From assembly GCA_965116715.1 (NCBI GenBank), contig OZ220724.1, forward strand, positions 1,612,001-1,676,000: 64,000 bases of DNA, given 5' to 3'. This document shows positions 61,166 through 64,000 of this stretch, piece after piece. Under the pieces are notes generated by a model. That model did not search any database. It had not been told where the DNA came from and saw nothing but the letters and a program-made list of their open reading frames with translations. Source of the stretch: Poriferisodalis sp965116715. Lineage in GTDB: Bacteria > Actinomycetota > Acidimicrobiia > Acidimicrobiales > Poriferisodalaceae. Made by a program: the position numbers and the translations under genes. The number at the start of each line of letters is the position of its first letter. The first letter of the stretch is position 1.

Positions 61166-64000
61166 CTAGCTGGCGTCGTCGGCGCTGCTGTCGGCCGTCG
61201 ACGCGTGTCTGCCGATGACGTGTATTTCTTCTTCGTCGCCGTCGAGGATCCACATCGTGGTGCCGTTGGACCACACGCCGTTCGGATCGTCGATGCCCAA
61301 CTCGCTGGTCGCGTCGATATCGAGCCCTGAGTTCCGCGACTGGTCGGCCAGCGTGTAGGCGTACAGCTTGCCCTCGACCCACTCGGCCACCCACAGGTTG
61401 GTGCCGTCAGACCACAGGTCGTTGTGCTGCGCGAGCAGGTGTTCGCCAATCAGCTCAATGTCCTTGCTGGAGTCGCGGAGCCAGCCTGACATCTGGTAGG
61501 CGTACGCACGATCGTCGAAACTGTCCACGATCCACATGGTGGTGTCGTTCGACCAGAGCCCGTCGGGCTTTATCCCCGCCGCCAGCGAGCGGTCCTTGCT
61601 GGTGTCGCGGCTGCCGTCTGCCAGCGCGTAGGCGTAGAGCTTCTCGTCCTCCGTGTCGCCCAGCCACATGGTGGTGCCGTCAGACCAGATCCCCCGCGGG
61701 GAAGTGTGGCCCGAGTGCAGGTCGAGATCCCAGTTGCGCGTCCGAGCCCCGTCAGCCAGCGAGTACGCGTAGACGTAGTCGTCATAGATGTCCAGCACCC
61801 ACATGGTGGTGCCGTTGGACCAGATGCCCGAGGGATCGCGGTTGAAATTGGCCAGCGAGAAATCGGCGTACACCGGCGGTTCGCCGCCACCGTCGTCGTC
61901 TTCGTTGAGGGTGACGGTGAAGGAGACTTCGAGAGTTCCGTGCACGATGCCGCGCAGGCCTGGCCGGGAGTACACCGTCGCAGTGAGGGTGTAGTCGCCC
62001 ACCGGCAGCGTTCCGCCGTTCAGATCCCAGAACCATCGGTTCTTGCGGTCGCCGTACAACGAGTAGGGGCCGGTGTTCTCGGTCCTTGCGGGGACATTCT
62101 TCGCGCCAGACAGCTCCAGGCTCATGCTGCCCACGACACCGTCCCTGACGATGTCGGCGCGGATCGCGTAGCTGCCCCCGTCGGGATCGCCCACGCTCAC
62201 TGAAGCGCCATCGGTGAGGCGAGCCATCAGCTGCTGGTTCGAAGCGTTCACCAGCGAGAAGCCCGCCAACGGCCCCGACGCCGGCCGGCCCGGCTGGCCG
62301 ATGGCCGGCTTGTCGATGACGCGCACCCTGAGGTTGTCGTCGTCGAGGACCCACATCGTGGTGCCGTCAGACCACACGCCGCTCAGGTCGTCGATGCCCA
62401 GTTCGTCTGCCGTGTCAACAGTGAGCCCTGGGTGCCGCGTCAGGTCGGCCAGCGTGTAGGCGTGCAGTTTGCCCTCGGTCCACTCGGTCACCCAGATGGT
62501 GGTGCCGTCCGACCAGATGTCGTTGTGCACCGCGAGCAGGTGGTCTGAGAACAGCGTCAAGTCGTTGGCAGAGTCGCGAGCCCAGTCCGACGTCGAGTAG
62601 GCGTACGCACGATCATCGAGACTGTCCACGATCCACATCGTGGTGTCGTTCGCCCAGAGCCCGTTGGGCTTCAGACCCGTCGCCAGCGAGCGATCGTTGC
62701 CGGAGTCGCGGCTGCCGTCTGCCAGCACGTAGGCGTACAGCTTCTCGTCTTCTTGGTCGCCCACCCACACGGTGGTGCCGTCAGACCAGATGCCCGAGGG
62801 AGCCGTGTGGCCCGAGTCCAAGCTGATGTCGCTGCCGGTCGCTCGAGTGCCGTCAGACAGCGAGTACGCGTAGACCCGCGAGCTGTTCCACTCCACCACC
62901 CACATGGTGCTGCCGTCCGACCACATCCCCTGGGGCTCATAGTTGAAGGCATCCAGCGAGAAGTCGGGGTAGCCCGACGGCTCGCCGGCGGTGACGGTGA
63001 AGGTGACCTCAAGGGTGCCGGTGCGGGCGCCGGTGAGCCCACGGCCGTGGTAGGCGGTGGCGGTGACGGTGTAGTCGCCTGCGGGCAGGGGCTGGCCCCG
63101 CAGTTGGGGGTCGAGGGTGTTGGTGTTGTCACCGTGCAGTGAGTAGGGGGCGATGTTCTCGGTGATGGGTCCGTACGACGCGGCGCCTGACAGTGTGAGG
63201 CTGACGCTGCCGACCGTCCGGCCGTCGGCGATGTCGGCGCGGATCGCGTAGCTGCCCCCGTCGGGGTCTTCGAGCGCCACCGAGGCATCGTCGGCGAGGG
63301 TCTCCACCAGCGATTGGTCCGACGCGTCGATCAGGCTGAACCCCGCCAGCGGCCCCGCCGGGTCGGCGGCAACGAGCTGCGGTGCGGTCGACGGGTCGCT
63401 GTCGGCGATGGTGAAGGCCGCTGTGAGGGTGCCGAGTGTGTCGCCGCGGCGGTAGCTCAGCTTGTACGCGGTGGCGGTGAGCGTGTACTCGCCTTCTGGT
63501 AGCGGCCCGCCGCCGTAGAGGTCGTCGTCTGCGCCGCTGTCGCCGTAGAGCGCATAGGGCGACCAGCTCTCGGTGCGCGTCGCGGAGACCGGCCCGCTCA
63601 GCTCGAAGTGCACGCTGCCGACGGTCTCGCCCTCGGCGATGTCGGCGCGCACGGTGAAGTCGCCCCCACCGGGATCGGCCAACTCCACCGTGTCACCATC
63701 AGCGATGACAGCACGCAGCGACTGGCTGGACGCGTCGATCAGGCTGAACCCCGCCAGCGGCCCTGCTGTGCTCTCCACCAGAGCGGGAACCGTCACCGAC
63801 AGCGTGTCGCTCGCGATGAAACGGCCCCCGGCGAGCATCCTCACCCGGTACGCATAGGGCAGGCCCCGCCGCGGGCTCTCATCGGTCGCGCTGTACGAGG
63901 TGGTGCCGCGCTCCCAGTCCACATCGGCCACAGCACTGAAATGAGCCTCCCCTCCGCTGTCACGACGCTCCACCCTCACCGTGCCCACTTCCACCCACTC
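61166..64000 (-). CDS. Large repeat-rich surface protein (partial, N terminus beyond the window)
   Basis: 945 residues of a protein whose start lies past the right edge. The visible beginning (VEVGTVRVERRDSGGEAHFS) looks like the end of a fibronectin-III-like unit. Three copies of a ~130-residue module start PLAGFSLIDAS or a variant and end with PAGDYTVTATAY-type strands. After the second and third copies come blocks of propeller-like repeats of about 45 residues built on GIWSDGTTMWVGDQEDEKLYAYVLADG. The third module plus second block looks like a duplication of the second plus first. Likely extracellular or cell-wall associated; no catalytic site seen. Confidence 0.82.
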   Translation of the reverse strand, partial: EWVEVGTVRVERRDSGGEAHFSAVADVDWERGTTSYSATDESPRRGLPYAYRVRMLAGGRFIASDTLSVTVPALVESTAGPLAGFSLIDASSQSLRAVIADGDTVELADPGGGDFTVRADIAEGETVGSVHFELSGPVSATRTESWSPYALYGDSGADDDLYGGGPLPEGEYTLTATAYKLSYRRGDTLGTLTAAFTIADSDPSTAPQLVAADPAGPLAGFSLIDASDQSLVETLADDASVALEDPDGGSYAIRADIADGRTVGSVSLTLSGAASYGPITENIAPYSLHGDNTNTLDPQLRGQPLPAGDYTVTATAYHGRGLTGARTGTLEVTFTVTAGEPSGYPDFSLDAFNYEPQGMWSDGSTMWVVEWNSSRVYAYSLSDGTRATGSDISLDSGHTAPSGIWSDGTTVWVGDQEDEKLYAYVLADGSRDSGNDRSLATGLKPNGLWANDTTMWIVDSLDDRAYAYSTSDWARDSANDLTLFSDHLLAVHNDIWSDGTTIWVTEWTEGKLHAYTLADLTRHPGLTVDTADELGIDDLSGVWSDGTTMWVLDDDNLRVRVIDKPAIGQPGRPASGPLAGFSLVNASNQQLMARLTDGASVSVGDPDGGSYAIRADIVRDGVVGSMSLELSGAKNVPARTENTGPYSLYGDRKNRWFWDLNGGTLPVGDYTLTATVYSRPGLRGIVHGTLEVSFTVTLNEDDDGGGEPPVYADFSLANFNRDPSGIWSNGTTMWVLDIYDDYVYAYSLADGARTRNWDLDLHSGHTSPRGIWSDGTTMWLGDTEDEKLYAYALADGSRDTSKDRSLAAGIKPDGLWSNDTTMWIVDSFDDRAYAYQMSGWLRDSSKDIELIGEHLLAQHNDLWSDGTNLWVAEWVEGKLYAYTLADQSRNSGLDIDATSELGIDDPNGVWSNGTTMWILDGDEEEIHVIGRHASTADSSADDAS

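Noticed and set aside
1..64000. tRNA or rRNA genes
   Set aside because: No cloverleaf with a CCA-proximal acceptor or rRNA core sequence was recognised in the gaps, which are all short.

Overview
The window is a high-GC, gene-dense stretch from what looks like an actinobacterium, most plausibly a marine or host-associated member of the Acidimicrobiia. This placement is an inference from gene content: F420-type PPOX and luciferase-like enzymes, an LpqC-type lipoprotein esterase, DUF4389 proteins, an RCC1 plus cell-wall-binding-repeat protein, and many GTG starts and ATGA overlaps. No rRNA, tRNA or CRISPR array was seen. No gap between genes exceeds about 250 bases. Both ends cut through a gene: a TPP enzyme at the left and a repeat-rich surface protein at the right.

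Layout. 0-8.2 kb: TPP enzyme, two DUF4389 membrane proteins, a PhyH dioxygenase coupled to an FMN/Fe-S glutamate-synthase-like protein, then a coupled run of a frameshifted sucrase/ferredoxin-like gene, a CoA-transferase and an RCC1-repeat exported protein. 8.2-16 kb: shikimate kinase, then a lower-GC, defence-like block holding a 557-residue unknown protein, a divergent C5-cytosine methyltransferase and a ~1,030-residue protein with a nuclease-like N terminus. The C terminus of that last gene has been cut by an IS982-type insertion sequence. 16-26.8 kb: methylated-amine and amino-acid catabolism (non-pyrrolysine MttB homologue, two dimethylglycine/sarcosine-dehydrogenase-like proteins, alpha-hydroxy-acid oxidase, class III aminotransferase, alcohol dehydrogenase). 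26.8-37.3 kb: esterase, MFS transporter, SDR-DUF2867 protein, single-chain biotin-dependent acyl-CoA carboxylase, nitroreductase, acyl-CoA dehydrogenase, TauE-type exporter. 37.3-50.3 kb: an AbiEii-like nucleotidyltransferase pair, two aminotransferases, amidohydrolases, a small-gene cluster with a GIY-YIG protein, nicotinamidase, chorismate mutase, a thiolase/DUF35 pair, VapBC, and a ferredoxin-MBL protein. 50.3-61.2 kb: F420 enzymes, a XRE-cupin regulator, an Amt-family transporter followed by three tiny single-helix membrane proteins, then TMAO demethylase (tdm), trimethylamine monooxygenase (tmm) and an amino-acid oxidase-like protein. 61.2 kb to the end: the partial repeat protein.

How the genes work together. 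The strongest pathway is trimethylamine -> trimethylamine N-oxide (Tmm) -> dimethylamine plus a formaldehyde-level C1 unit (Tdm). An Amt-like channel and a cupin regulator sit on the same strand just upstream. The 16-24 kb block could demethylate quaternary amines such as glycine betaine through dimethylglycine and sarcosine, with C1 units passed to folate. Together they suggest a cell living on methylated osmolytes and amines. The least described items are the Amt plus mini-membrane-protein set and the nuclease-like/methyltransferase block with its cleanly reconstructable IS insertion.
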